Positions 1 to 8,290 of a DNA stretch of 64,000 nucleotides are shown here, piece after piece. The first letter of the stretch is position 1; each line of letters opens with the position of its first letter. Under the pieces are notes generated by a model. The model was not told the DNA's origin. It worked only from the letters and a program-made list of their open reading frames with translations, and did not search any database. This DNA is from Nocardiopsis mwathae (GTDB lineage Bacteria; Actinomycetota; Actinomycetes; Streptosporangiales; Streptosporangiaceae), in assembly GCF_014201195.1 (NCBI RefSeq), contig NZ_JACHDS010000001.1:1736001-1800000 (forward strand), written 5' to 3'. The position numbers and the translations under genes were made by a program.

Positions 1-511
1 TCGAGCGGCCCCCGTCCGCGGCGACCACGTACCCGGCCCGCAGGTCGGGACCGTGGGCGAAGCGTACGGTCACCCCGTCGTCGCCCTGGGAGAGGCCGAT
101 CACTTTTTGGCGGAAGGCGACCCGCCCACCCAGCGCCTCCAGTCGTGCCAGCAGGATCTCCTGCGTGCGCCACTGCGGCAGCATCCACGGGTCGGGGTAC
201 GGGGCCTCCTCCGTCGCCCCCGCCGGTTCGAAGATCCGCCGCTCGCCCATACGCCGACCGTCCTGCCAGATCATCCCGGCGGGGTAGGGGCCGCCGGCCG
301 CGCGGATCGCGTCGAGGACGCCGAGGTCGTCGAAGACCTCCAGGGTGCGCGGCTGGATCCCCTTGCCGCGCGAGCCGGGGAACAGCGCGTCGGCCTGCTC
401 GACGACGAGCACATCCACCCCGCGGCGGGCGAGGTCGATGCCGAGGGTCAGTCCACTGGGTCCCGCACCCACGACCAGTACGTCCGTCTGTACGTCCAGT
501 TGTGCAGCCAT
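1..511 (-). CDS. FAD-dependent aromatic-type monooxygenase, N-terminal part (runs off window)
   Basis: About 170 N-terminal residues are visible; the rest lies left of the window. A Rossmann motif VLVVGAGPSGLTL sits near residue 15, and a second FAD-contact motif, VVAADGGRS (the DG motif of the PF01494 group), lies at the window edge. This is the layout of class A flavoprotein hydroxylases such as the phenol, MhpA and antibiotic monooxygenases. These use NAD(P)H and oxygen to hydroxylate an aromatic or polyketide-like substrate. The start is the ATG at 511. The gene is divergent from a TetR regulator, and two identical-arm palindromes lie between them, so it is very probably the repressed target. 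The substrate cannot be read from this part. Confidence 0.88.
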   Translation of the reverse strand, partial: MAAQLDVQTDVLVVGAGPSGLTLGIDLARRGVDVLVVEQADALFPGSRGKGIQPRTLEVFDDLGVLDAIRAAGGPYPAGMIWQDGRRMGERRIFEPAGATEEAPYPDPWMLPQWRTQEILLARLEALGGRVAFRQKVIGLSQGDDGVTVRFAHGPDLRAGYVVAADGGRS

Positions 512-523
512 GTGCACACGCTC

Positions 524-538
524 CTTAACGACGTTAAG
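524..538. promoter_or_regulatory. TetR-type operator 1
   Basis: CTTAACGACGTTAAG is a perfect 15-bp palindrome around one central base. It lies 13 bp upstream of the monooxygenase start. The same arms recur at 558-572. Confidence 0.75.
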
Positions 539-557
539 TTGATGGTGCGACTATGTA

Positions 558-572
558 CTTAACGGCGTTAAG
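558..572. promoter_or_regulatory. TetR-type operator 2
   Basis: CTTAACGGCGTTAAG has the same arms as the 524-538 site, with centres 34 bp apart. It ends 9 bp before the regulator's GTG start, so binding should repress both divergent genes. Confidence 0.75.
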
Positions 573-581
573 CTGTCAAGT

Positions 582-1232
582 GTGAACGCGAAACCACGTG
601 TACCCCTCGACCGCAAGCGCGTCGCCGACACCGCTCTCAACCTCCTCAACGAGGTGGGCCTGGACGGTCTGACGCTGAGCGCGATCGGCCGCGAGCTGGG
701 CGTCAAGGCACCCGCCTTGTACTGGCACTTCAACAACAAGCAGGCGCTGCTGGACGAGATGGCCACGGAGATGAACCGGCGGATGGTCGCCCGGACGCCG
801 CGCGACCCCGCCGACACCTGGCGGGAGCGGCTGCGCACGTCCAACCACGGCCTGCGCGCGGCGCTGCGCGGCTACCGCGACGGCGCGAAGGTCTTCAGCG
901 GCTCACGCTTCACCGGCATCGAGCACGCCGAACAGATGGAGGACGACCTGCGCCTCTTCACCGCAGCCGGGTTCACTCTCACCCAGGCGGTCCGCGCCCT
1001 AGCGACGACGTACCTCTACACGACCGGCTTCGTCGCCGAGGAGCAGGGTGTCGAGCCGCTGCCGGACGAGCGGCGCGAGGGCTACGACGTCGAAGAACGC
1101 GCCCGGATGATGGCCGACTTCCCGCTGTCCGCCGCCGCGGGCACCGAGATCTTCGAGAACTACGAGGAGCACTTCGCAGAAGGGCTGGAACTCGTGATCA
1201 CCGGTATCTCGGCCCGGTACGGAATCGACTGA
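582..1232 (+). CDS. TetR family transcriptional regulator
   Basis: This 216-residue one-component repressor has an N-terminal helix-turn-helix around residues 25-50 (LTLSAIGRELGVKAPALYWH). Its C-terminal ligand pocket resembles the TetR_C_1 group, to which tetracycline repressors belong. The length is usual for the family. GTG at 582 is the only sensible start because operator 2 lies immediately upstream. It should repress itself and the divergent flavin monooxygenase, and release DNA when that enzyme's substrate or a related small molecule binds. The ligand is unknown. Confidence 0.9.
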   Translation: MNAKPRVPLDRKRVADTALNLLNEVGLDGLTLSAIGRELGVKAPALYWHFNNKQALLDEMATEMNRRMVARTPRDPADTWRERLRTSNHGLRAALRGYRDGAKVFSGSRFTGIEHAEQMEDDLRLFTAAGFTLTQAVRALATTYLYTTGFVAEEQGVEPLPDERREGYDVEERARMMADFPLSAAAGTEIFENYEEHFAEGLELVITGISARYGID

Positions 1233-1334
1233 CGGGCGCAGGGCCGCCTGCGGTTCTCCGGGGATTCTCCGGGAATCACCCGGGGAATCGCGCCCACCCG
1301 GCTCCGTCCCACCCCTCCGCCGACCTGTGCCCCT

Positions 1335-1408
1335 GTCTCCGATGATCGCGGGAGAACGGTTGGAATTTCCGGCGGATTTCGAACCGTTCTCCCGCGATCA
1401 TCGGAGAC
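1335..1408. repeat. 74-bp palindromic element, copy 1 (bidirectional terminator position)
   Basis: Perfect 27-bp arms at 1335-1361 and 1382-1408 flank a 20-nt loop. The element lies between the convergent TetR and GH-like genes. Its outer sequence follows CTCCGNTGATCNCGGNGA, shared with copies near 4.6, 30.7 and 59.2 kb. Confidence 0.8.
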
Positions 1409-1417
1409 TGAGCGGAG

Positions 1418-2476
1418 TCAAGGTGTCGGCCGGGACACCGGGGGAGCGTCGCCGTTTGCCGCCATGGCCGCGTACCGACGTGCGACGGCGTGATAGGCGG
1501 CCTTGGGTGCCCACTGCTCAGCGGCCTCGGGAGTGTCGCCGGCCTCTCGGGTGACCTTGACGATTCCGAAGCAGCCCAGGTCCTGGTCGGTCGCGGGGTC
1601 GGCGGTGTGCACGTAGGTGGGCTCGCTGAAGGCGAACACGAACGCCCCGTGGACTCCGGCCGATGTGAGCGCGTCGAGCGACTGGGTCACGTAGTCGGCC
1701 TGGACATCCTCGTCGCGCGTCAACTCGGCGGTGATGCGCGGCGGGTCGGTCCGGTGGTCGAAGATGTCGTACCCGTCCGCGCCGAGCTCGGCCGCGCCGC
1801 GGTAGGCGCAGCAGCCGAATTCGGTGATCAGCACGGGTTTGCCGCGCTCGACGTGGCGGCGGACCTGGTCGGCGTAGACCTGCGCGTTGCGCTCGTCGCG
1901 ATAGGTGTCCAGCCCGACGTAGTCGAAGCGGGACCAGTCGACCGACTCCCAGTCGCCAGCGCTGTAGGTGATCGGGCCGTCGAAGGATTCCCGGGTGACG
2001 GTGACCAGGCGGTCCAGGAGCTCGTTGAGCTTCCGGTCGAACCGCGGCTTCCTCTTACGGATGAGCTGCGGCAATCGTTGGCTCCGGTGGCCGAACAGGC
2101 GCCCGGGCACGATGCCCCGACTGGTGAGGGTCAGTTCGCAGCCGACGTTGATTCCGATCTTCCCGTGCTGGGAGCGTCGGCGTTCGGCGGCCGGGCCCAG
2201 CTCGCGCAGCACGGACGCGGTCGCTCTGGGGCGGCCGTCGATGACCCGCGGCTGAAGCCAGGCGAACAGGCCCGATTCGACGGCGATGTCCGCCGCCTCG
2301 ATCAGCCGCCGCGGGTCGGTGGCCATGATGGAGACGGCATTGCAGGACAGGTCCTCCCGGATCGCGGTCATATCGCGGCGGACGTCATCGGGCCGCCAAT
2401 GTGGCCGGGAGGGGAATTTCCTGTGGTAGAGGACACCGGCGTCGTAACAGATACCGCGAACGGGAAGGACGGCCAT
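1418..2476 (-). CDS. TIM-barrel glycoside hydrolase-like protein (clan GH-A type)
   Basis: This 352-residue protein has no clear signal peptide. Two features suggest a clan GH-A glycosidase fold: an early glutamate in NVGCELTL (possible acid/base) and a later one in KPVLITEFGCC, the typical nucleophile strand. Homologous actinobacterial proteins are, from memory, often labelled abortive-infection or endo-galactanase-like; that label is not proven here. The ATG at 2476 is chosen because GAGG sits 8 nt upstream, rather than the GTG three codons earlier. It converges on the TetR gene across a long palindrome. The substrate is unknown. Confidence 0.7.
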   Translation of the reverse strand: MAVLPVRGICYDAGVLYHRKFPSRPHWRPDDVRRDMTAIREDLSCNAVSIMATDPRRLIEAADIAVESGLFAWLQPRVIDGRPRATASVLRELGPAAERRRSQHGKIGINVGCELTLTSRGIVPGRLFGHRSQRLPQLIRKRKPRFDRKLNELLDRLVTVTRESFDGPITYSAGDWESVDWSRFDYVGLDTYRDERNAQVYADQVRRHVERGKPVLITEFGCCAYRGAAELGADGYDIFDHRTDPPRITAELTRDEDVQADYVTQSLDALTSAGVHGAFVFAFSEPTYVHTADPATDQDLGCFGIVKVTREAGDTPEAAEQWAPKAAYHAVARRYAAMAANGDAPPVSRPTP

Positions 2477-2871
2477 ACTCAGCACCTCGTGGTCGCCACC
2501 TGTGGTTTCGCGAACCGTTCAACGCCGCCTCCTCGGAGCCGAAGACGCTGGCCGGTACGCAACGGTAACAACGCGCTTCCCGTCTTTCGGGTTCCCGGGC
2601 GAAGAATGAGCGCGGCGAACACCCTGGAATCGTCGGGCCGGGCCGCCCACACGGCATCGATCACGCCGAACAGAACCCGTTCTCCCAAAGTAGAGAGCGG
2701 GCCAGACGCTGATGGAGATAATCGGGGAGACCAGCAGGGTCTGAGTGTTTTCGATGCCGTCAGAAAATGTCTAGAAGTGTCTGATTTTGTGTGGTTCGAG
2801 CGTACATGTCTGATTTTCAGGAAGTTGCATATTCAGGGGCTGGCCCCAGGTAAACCCGCAGGTCACCGAGT
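2477..2871. other. Gene-free region with AT-rich leader-like sequence
   Basis: I see no credible gene here. The half nearest 2871 is much less GC-rich than the surroundings, with T-rich stretches around 2740-2840. It directly abuts a type I-E-like CRISPR repeat, so it may be a CRISPR leader. Confidence 0.4.
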
Positions 2872-2961
2872 CTGCTCCCCGCGCACGCGGGGATGGACCC
2901 ACGCGGACCGGCAGGCCGCGCCGAACCGTGGCCTGCTCCCCGCGCCGGATGGGGTCGTTTC
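2872..2961. CRISPR. Solitary type I-E-like CRISPR unit (repeat, one spacer, degenerate repeat)
   Basis: A 29-bp repeat at 2872-2900 begins CTGCTCCCCGCGC and ends GCGGGGATGGACCC. This matches the GC-rich hairpin repeats of actinobacterial type I-E arrays. A 32-nt spacer (2901-2932) follows. The 13-nt repeat start then recurs at exactly 61 bp, after which the second copy diverges, as terminal repeats often do. No cas genes are in the window. The unit abuts the 3' end of the minus-strand lipoprotein gene. It is probably a decayed or orphan array; its orientation is taken from the AT-rich side being the leader. Confidence 0.6.
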
Positions 2962-2981
2962 GCCCGTCCAGGTGTCCGGTG

Positions 2982-4139
2982 TCAACCGTCCTCGCGGAGG
3001 CGGTCCACCATTCCCTGGGTCAGTTCCAGCTCCTCCAGGTTCCAGCGGAGATCTTGCTCCGCGTGGTTGGTGGACCAGAAGACCGCCACTCCTTCGTCGA
3101 TCAGCCGGGCGAACTCGGCGTAGGACGAGCCGTTGCCGCCGTTATGCCAAACGACCTTGCGCTCGTCTTGGACCATGACGACCCACCCGTATCCGTAGTG
3201 TGTCTCGCCGTCGTCTTCCAGAACGTGTGGCTCGAACAGCTTCTTTTTCGCCGCCTCCGACAGGATGCCGTGTCCGTCGAGCGCGACATGCCAGCGGAAC
3301 ATGTCCGGCGCGGTGGATAGAATCCCACCATTGCCACGAAGGTTCCAGTAGGGGCCGTCGGTGTCCCACAGATGGTCGTTCGGTCTGCCTTTCGGTGTTC
3401 CTTCCGCGTCATATTCGACTGCTACTTGTGTCCGCTCCCAATTCGGCAGAACGTATCCGGTGTGAGCCATTCCGGCCGGGACGAAGAGATACCTGGAGAG
3501 GTACTCTTCGTAGCCGATCCCTGAGACCATCTCGATGACCGCGGCCAGCACGCTGTAGCCAACGTTGGAGTAGTGGTACTCGGTTCCCGGAGCCGACAGC
3601 AGATCGGATCGGGCGGCAGCGGCCAAGATGCCGTCCCGGGACTGGGCGTCGTAGTCGTCTCCGATTTGTTCGACCAATCCCGAGGTGTTCGTCAGAAGCC
3701 GGTGCAGTGTGATGTCCTGCTTGTCCTCAGGGAGGCCGTCGACGAAGTCCGAGAGCGGATCACTCGTCGCCAGCTCTCCGGCCATCTCCAGTTTCAGGAT
3801 CGCCGCGGCCGTGAACTGCTTGGTGATCGACCCGATGTCGTAGACGGTGTCGCATTCGGCGCCGATGTTCGATTCCCTGTCGGCGAAACCGATGCCTTTG
3901 CAGTACACGATTTCGCCGTGCCGAGCCGCGAGAGCCGTCAGGCCGGCCCCCTCCGGGACCGTCTCGGTGAGGAATCCGTCGATCGAATCGCCGATATGTC
4001 CGCCGTCCGATTCCGGTGTGGCGCTTCCGTCCTGCGCTGGGGTGCAGCCGACCACGGCGCCCGCTGCTCCGGTCAGGGCCGCACCCGACAGCAGCGCTGC
4101 GGCCTGTCCCACGAACTGTCGCCTCGTCGTTCCTGTCAT
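2982..4139 (-). CDS. Beta-lactamase-fold serine hydrolase, Tat-type lipoprotein
   Basis: This 385-residue protein belongs to the class C beta-lactamase/DD-peptidase superfamily (PF00144). The N-terminus has a twin-arginine motif (TRRQF) and a lipobox VVGC with Cys32, so it is probably exported by Tat and anchored outside the membrane. Catalytic motifs are present: SITK (Ser104, Lys107), YSN (Tyr190) and a late HNGG in the KTG position. Members act as beta-lactamases, D-amino-acid peptidases or esterases, and sequence alone does not separate these. It appears to be a single-gene unit; the CRISPR-like unit lies at its 3' end. Confidence 0.88.
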   Translation of the reverse strand: MTGTTRRQFVGQAAALLSGAALTGAAGAVVGCTPAQDGSATPESDGGHIGDSIDGFLTETVPEGAGLTALAARHGEIVYCKGIGFADRESNIGAECDTVYDIGSITKQFTAAAILKLEMAGELATSDPLSDFVDGLPEDKQDITLHRLLTNTSGLVEQIGDDYDAQSRDGILAAAARSDLLSAPGTEYHYSNVGYSVLAAVIEMVSGIGYEEYLSRYLFVPAGMAHTGYVLPNWERTQVAVEYDAEGTPKGRPNDHLWDTDGPYWNLRGNGGILSTAPDMFRWHVALDGHGILSEAAKKKLFEPHVLEDDGETHYGYGWVVMVQDERKVVWHNGGNGSSYAEFARLIDEGVAVFWSTNHAEQDLRWNLEELELTQGMVDRLREDG

Positions 4140-4393
4140 CGGACTACTCTCCGTGCCGTTTCGACATGAAGCTCACCCATTCCGATGTGTCCTGAAGGGC
4201 GCCGGTATGGGTGCGGGGGTCGGTAGTCAGCGTAGAGGAAGAGCGCTGCGGGACTCAGAGGGCGGAGGAGACCTTCGCCGTTGAGCCAGGTCGGGGCGAT
4301 GGCGGGCGGCGTCGGATCGGCAGTTCGACACGAGTTCGACACGAGTTCGACAGGCTGCTGTCGGCGGTTGACGGCGAGAATGCCGCTCCCGCC

Positions 4394-4618
4394 TCAGCCG
4401 CCCAGCGGTTCGGCGGGGCGTGGGGCGGCGGTGTTCCAGGACCACCGGGAGGCGACCCGGTCGCGCCCGGCAGTGCCCATGGCGGTGGCGCGGGCGGTGG
4501 CGGCCGGCAGACCGGCGGCGGCGATGGTGAGCGGGCTGCCGCCGTCGACGGCGTGGCCGGTCACCCCCCTGGCGCCCGGCCTGAGCCGCACCCTGGCCCT
4601 GTTCCACCTCCATTCCTT
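4394..4618 (-). pseudogene. Glycosyltransferase (GT4-like) C-terminal remnant
   Basis: The minus-strand frame reads GVTGHAVDGGSPLTIAAA followed by AMGTAGRDRVASRWSW. These are the characteristic closing motifs of GT-B glycosyltransferases (GVTG..VDG..P...AAA, then GxAGRxRVxxRWSW). Only about 70 residues survive. No N-terminal Rossmann domain or nucleotide-sugar site is visible, and reading frames on both sides break down. I take it as a relic of a deleted gene. It lies beside palindromic element copy 2. Confidence 0.45.
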
Positions 4619-4622
4619 TCGG

Positions 4623-4680
4623 TGACCTCGGGGAGATCGACCGAATCCGCGGCGGAACAGGGTCGATACCCCCGAGATCA
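4623..4680. repeat. Palindromic element, copy 2
   Basis: Arms 4623-4642 and 4661-4680 pair with three mismatches around an 18-nt loop. The outer sequence follows the same CTCCG.TGATCTCGG pattern as the other copies. It lies just 3' of the chelatase-like gene. Confidence 0.65.
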
Positions 4681-4695
4681 GCGGAGGTGGGTGGG

Positions 4696-5487
4696 TCAGG
4701 CGGTGGGAATGCCGGGGACGGGGAGGCCGTGCCGGGCCGCGTCGTAGCGGTCCAGGACGACCTCGGCCAGCTGCGGGACGTCGCCCAGCGCCGGGGCGAC
4801 CGCCGTGGCGCCCGCGGCGAAGGACTGGTCGGCGACGCGGTCGGAGAAGAAGCCCGGGGCCAGCAGGTAGCCCGACACCGCGACCCTTGCGGCGCCGGCG
4901 GCGCGCAGCCGGGCCACGGCCTCCCCCGGGGTGGGGGAGGCCGCCGAGGCGTAGGCCGGCACGACCTCGCGCCAGGGGTTGCGCCGGGCGAGCGCCGCGG
5001 CCATCTCTTCGATGGTGCGGTTGGCGTCCGGGTCGCTCGATCCCGCGGAGGCGAGGACGAGGGAGGTGTCGGGGGCCGCCACCGCGCCAGCCTCCTCAAG
5101 GCGCTGTTCGACGGCATCGAGGAGCAGCGGGTGGGGGCCCAGCGTGTCGGCGTAGTGGATGTGCAGCCACGGGCACGATGCCCGGACCCGGTCGAGGACG
5201 TCGGGCAGGTCGACCTTGCTGTGGTACGCCGAGGTGAGCAGGGCCGGCAGCACGACGACCTCGCCGACCCCCTCGGCGGCCACCCGGGTGACGGCCTCCT
5301 CCGCGCCGGGGGAGACGTGGTCGAGGTAGGCCACGCGCACGTCGAGCTCGGGGCGGAGGCGCCGCACGCGGGCGAAGACCCGCTCGACCGTGTGCGACGA
5401 CCGCTCGTCCCGGCTGCCGTGGGCCACGGCGACCAGGGGGATGGGCGGGCGCCCGTTCCCCCGCGCCTCGACGACGTCGCGCCCCAT
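4696..5487 (-). CDS. Sirohydrochlorin chelatase-like protein (CbiX/SirB family)
   Basis: This 263-residue protein has two tandem CbiX-like halves. The first begins LVAVAHGSRD, with the metal-binding His of the family, and contains LLTSAYHSKVDLP. The second contains VSGYLLAPGFFSDRV. Family members insert Fe2+ (or Co2+) into sirohydrochlorin. Here iron insertion would make siroheme, the cofactor of the sulfite reductase in the same operon. The ATG at 5487 overlaps the cysH stop as TGATG, so the genes are translationally coupled. An upstream in-frame ATG at 5505 is less likely. It is the last gene of the sulfur operon. Confidence 0.88.
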   Translation of the reverse strand: MGRDVVEARGNGRPPIPLVAVAHGSRDERSSHTVERVFARVRRLRPELDVRVAYLDHVSPGAEEAVTRVAAEGVGEVVVLPALLTSAYHSKVDLPDVLDRVRASCPWLHIHYADTLGPHPLLLDAVEQRLEEAGAVAAPDTSLVLASAGSSDPDANRTIEEMAAALARRNPWREVVPAYASAASPTPGEAVARLRAAGAARVAVSGYLLAPGFFSDRVADQSFAAGATAVAPALGDVPQLAEVVLDRYDAARHGLPVPGIPTA

Positions 5488-6182
5488 CACAGGTGGATTC
5501 CGCATTCGGTCTTGCCCATACCGGCCCAGCGGCCGCTGCGCGGGTCCTCACCCGGGGCCACCGGGCGCGTGCACGGGGCGCAGCCGATCGAGGGGTAGCC
5601 GTCGTACCGCAGCGGGTTGACGATGACGCCGTGCTCCTCCATGTAGGCGTCCACGTCCTGCTGGGTCCACCGCGCGATCGGGTTGACCTTGACCATCTTC
5701 TTGCGGGCGTCCCACTGCACCACGCCCACGCCGCGCCGGGTCACGGCCTCGTCCCGGCGCAGGCCGCTGACCCAGGCGTCGTAGGGCTCCAGCGCGCGCT
5801 GCAGCGGCTCGACCTTGCGCAGGTGGCAGCAGATGTTGGGGTTGCGCCCGTGCAGCCGCGGCCCCAGGTCGCGGTCCTGCTCCTCGACCGTGCGCAGCGG
5901 CTCGACGTTGACGAGGTTGATCGGGTACACCTGCGCGACCGCGTCGCGCGTGCCGATCGTCTCGGCGAAGTGGTAGCCGGTGTCCAGGAAGATCACGTCG
6001 ATGCCCGGCTTCACCCGCGACACCAGGTCGACCATGAGCGCGTCCGCCATCGAGGAGGTCATGCACAGCCGGTCGCCGAAGGTCTCGGCGGCCCACCGGA
6101 TGATCTCCTGGGCGCTCGCCTCCTCCAGCTCCGCCGCGGCCCGATCCGCCAGCGCCCGGCCGTCCTCCAGTGCGACGTTCAT
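5487..6182 (-). CDS. cysH: Phosphoadenylyl/adenylyl-sulfate reductase
   Basis: This 231-residue thioredoxin-dependent enzyme reduces APS or PAPS to sulfite. The PP-loop-like region appears as TSSMADALMVDLV. The cysteines in ICCHLRK, CAPC and the terminal ECGIHL fit the two Cys pairs of the [4Fe-4S] APS reductase subtype, so APS is the likelier substrate. The start at 6182 overlaps the previous stop as ATGA; a longer frame upstream lacks family similarity. The next gene follows with a TGATG overlap. Genes for ATP sulfurylase (cysD/N) are not in this window. Confidence 0.93.
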   Translation of the reverse strand: MNVALEDGRALADRAAAELEEASAQEIIRWAAETFGDRLCMTSSMADALMVDLVSRVKPGIDVIFLDTGYHFAETIGTRDAVAQVYPINLVNVEPLRTVEEQDRDLGPRLHGRNPNICCHLRKVEPLQRALEPYDAWVSGLRRDEAVTRRGVGVVQWDARKKMVKVNPIARWTQQDVDAYMEEHGVIVNPLRYDGYPSIGCAPCTRPVAPGEDPRSGRWAGMGKTECGIHL

Positions 6183-6403
6183 GCCTGCTCCACCGTCCCG
6201 TCCGTGTGTCTCCTGGCGCCCGCCGCGTCGCCCGCACCGGCCACCGCGGCCGCCCGGAGTCCGACGAATTTCACCCGGAACACCCGTGCGCACGACAGGC
6301 AGTCCCAGGCGTATCCAGCGCCCTTCTCGGCCTCGCCCTCGTGCGGCATCAGGTCCTCGTCGCCGCAGAAGGGGCAGTAGTAGGGCGCCGCCCGCTCGCT
6401 CAC
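6179..6403 (-). CDS. Small zinc-ribbon-like protein of the sulfur operon
   Basis: This 74-residue protein starts with GTG at 6403, overlapping the sulfite reductase stop as GTGA, and ends overlapping cysH as ATGA. The core contains CPFCGDED and, 25-30 residues later, CLSCARVF, a CxxC...CxxC arrangement expected to bind zinc or an Fe-S cluster. Small proteins of this kind are, from memory, usually found between the sulfite reductase and cysH in actinobacteria, but I know of no assigned function. Its position suggests a role in electron transfer, assembly or regulation of the pathway. Confidence 0.8.
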   Translation of the reverse strand: MSERAAPYYCPFCGDEDLMPHEGEAEKGAGYAWDCLSCARVFRVKFVGLRAAAVAGAGDAAGARRHTDGTVEQA

Positions 6404-8103
6404 TTGAGATCGCCTTCCTCGGCCCGGCCGACCCACGTCGCGAACGCCTCGCCGTCCTGCTTGGTCTCCAGGTAGCGGCGCAGAACCCGTTCGACGTAGT
6501 CGGTCAGCTCCTCCGACGTCGTCTTCAACCCGCGCACCTTGCGGCCGAATCCGGCGTTGAGCCCCATGCCACCGCCCAGGTGCACCTGGAAGCCCTCGAC
6601 CTGACGGCCGTCGGCGTCGGTGACCAGCTGGCCCTTGAGCCCGATGTCGGCGACCTGGATGCGGGCGCAGGAGTTGGGGCAGCCATTGACGTTGATGGTG
6701 ATCGGTTCCGGGAAGTCCGGCAGCCGCTGCTCCAGCTCGTCGACGAGCGACGCCCCGCGCGCCTTCGTCTCCACGATCGCGAGCTTGCAGAACTCGATGC
6801 CGGTGCACGCCATGGTCTGGCGCCGGAACACGCTCGGCCGCACCTCCAGGTCCTCGGCGTCCAGGGCCGTGACGAGCGAGTCGACCTGGTCGTCGTCGAT
6901 GTCGAGGATGACCAGCTTCTGGTCGGCGGTGGTGCGGATCCGGTCCGAGCCGTGCGCCTCGGCGATGTCGGCGATCCGCGCCAGCTTGGTCCCCGAGACC
7001 CGTCCCACCTTGGGGGCGAAGCCGACGTAGTTGCGTCCGTCGCGCTGCCGGTGCACGCCCACGTGGTCGCGGCGCAGGTCCTGGGCGAGCTCGGGCTCGG
7101 GCCCGTCGGGCAGTGCGTAGCCCAGGTACTCCTTCTCCAGCACCTCGCGGAACTTCGCCGCGCCCCAGTCCTTGATCAGGAACTTGATCCGGGCGCGGTG
7201 CCGCAGCCGCCGGTAACCGTAGTCGCGGAAGATCGAGCAGACGCCCGCCCACACCTCGCTGACCTGGTCGGGCCGGACGAACGTGCCGAGCCGCTGGGCG
7301 AACATGGGGTTGGTGGACAGCCCGCCGCCGACGAACAGGTCGAAGCCGGGGGTGCCGTCGGGGCCGATCACCCCGGCGAACGCGACGTCGTTGATCTCGT
7401 GGTTGGTGCAGTAGGCCGAGCACCCCGAGATGGAGCTCTTGAACTTGCGCGGCAGGTTGGAGAAGAGCGGGCTGCCGATGTGGTCGTCGTAGATCCGGTG
7501 GATCTGCTCGGTGGCGTCGACGATCTCGTCGGCGGCGATCCCGGCGAGCGGGCAGCCGAGGATGACGCGCGGGGTGTCGCCGCACGCCTCCATCGTGCTC
7601 AGGCCGACGGCCTCCAGCTTCTCCCAGATGGCCGGCACGTCCTCGATGCGCACCCAGTGCAGCTGGACGTTCTGCCGGTCGGTGATGTCGGCGGTGTCGC
7701 GGCCGTAGGCGGTGGAGATCTCGGCGACGGTGCGCAGCTGCGCGGCGCTGAGCTGGCCGCCGTCGATGCGGATGCGCAGCATGAAGTAGCGGTCGTCGAG
7801 CTCCTCAGGCTCCAGCACCGCCGTCTTGCCGCCGTCGATCCCCGGCGCGCGCTGCGTGTAGAGCCCGTACCAGCGGAAGCGGCCGCGCAGGTCGGCGGGG
7901 TCGATGGAGTCGAACCCCGCCTTGGAGTAGATGTCGATGATGCGCTGGCGGACGTTGAGCCCGTCGTCGTTCTTCTTGTTCTCTTCGTTCTTGTTCAGCG
8001 GTTCCCGGTAGCCGAGGGCCCATTGGCCCTCGCCACGGCGGGGGCGGGGGTTGCGGCCGGGTGCTGCGGGAGCGGAGCCGGCCGGTGCGGATGTGGGAGG
8101 CAT
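6400..8103 (-). CDS. Ferredoxin-type assimilatory sulfite (nitrite/sulfite) reductase
   Basis: This 567-residue siroheme enzyme reduces sulfite to sulfide by six electrons. Two ferredoxin-like half domains (early residues 100-190 and again near 340-420) alternate with siroheme domains. The [4Fe-4S]/siroheme cysteines are in ACTGIEFCK and NGCPNSCAR. The start at 8103 has a good GGAGG about 9 nt upstream. Context (cysH, chelatase, leader peptide) supports sulfite rather than nitrite as substrate. It is the first structural gene of the operon and overlaps the next by 4 nt. Confidence 0.93.
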   Translation of the reverse strand: MPPTSAPAGSAPAAPGRNPRPRRGEGQWALGYREPLNKNEENKKNDDGLNVRQRIIDIYSKAGFDSIDPADLRGRFRWYGLYTQRAPGIDGGKTAVLEPEELDDRYFMLRIRIDGGQLSAAQLRTVAEISTAYGRDTADITDRQNVQLHWVRIEDVPAIWEKLEAVGLSTMEACGDTPRVILGCPLAGIAADEIVDATEQIHRIYDDHIGSPLFSNLPRKFKSSISGCSAYCTNHEINDVAFAGVIGPDGTPGFDLFVGGGLSTNPMFAQRLGTFVRPDQVSEVWAGVCSIFRDYGYRRLRHRARIKFLIKDWGAAKFREVLEKEYLGYALPDGPEPELAQDLRRDHVGVHRQRDGRNYVGFAPKVGRVSGTKLARIADIAEAHGSDRIRTTADQKLVILDIDDDQVDSLVTALDAEDLEVRPSVFRRQTMACTGIEFCKLAIVETKARGASLVDELEQRLPDFPEPITINVNGCPNSCARIQVADIGLKGQLVTDADGRQVEGFQVHLGGGMGLNAGFGRKVRGLKTTSEELTDYVERVLRRYLETKQDGEAFATWVGRAEEGDLK

Positions 8104-8290
8104 CGCGGAGTCCTCCGAGAGGTGCGCGGGGGGCGGGCAGCGGCCGCCGCGCGCATCACCGCAGGGCCCCGTGTCCGGCACGTCGTTGTGCTGCGGTCAC
8201 GTTGCTGCTGGTCCGAGGGTGATGAGGGAACGTCGGCGCCGCGTGCGCCCCGGGAAACGGGCGGAATCGATCACACGGTGGTGGCGGGGG

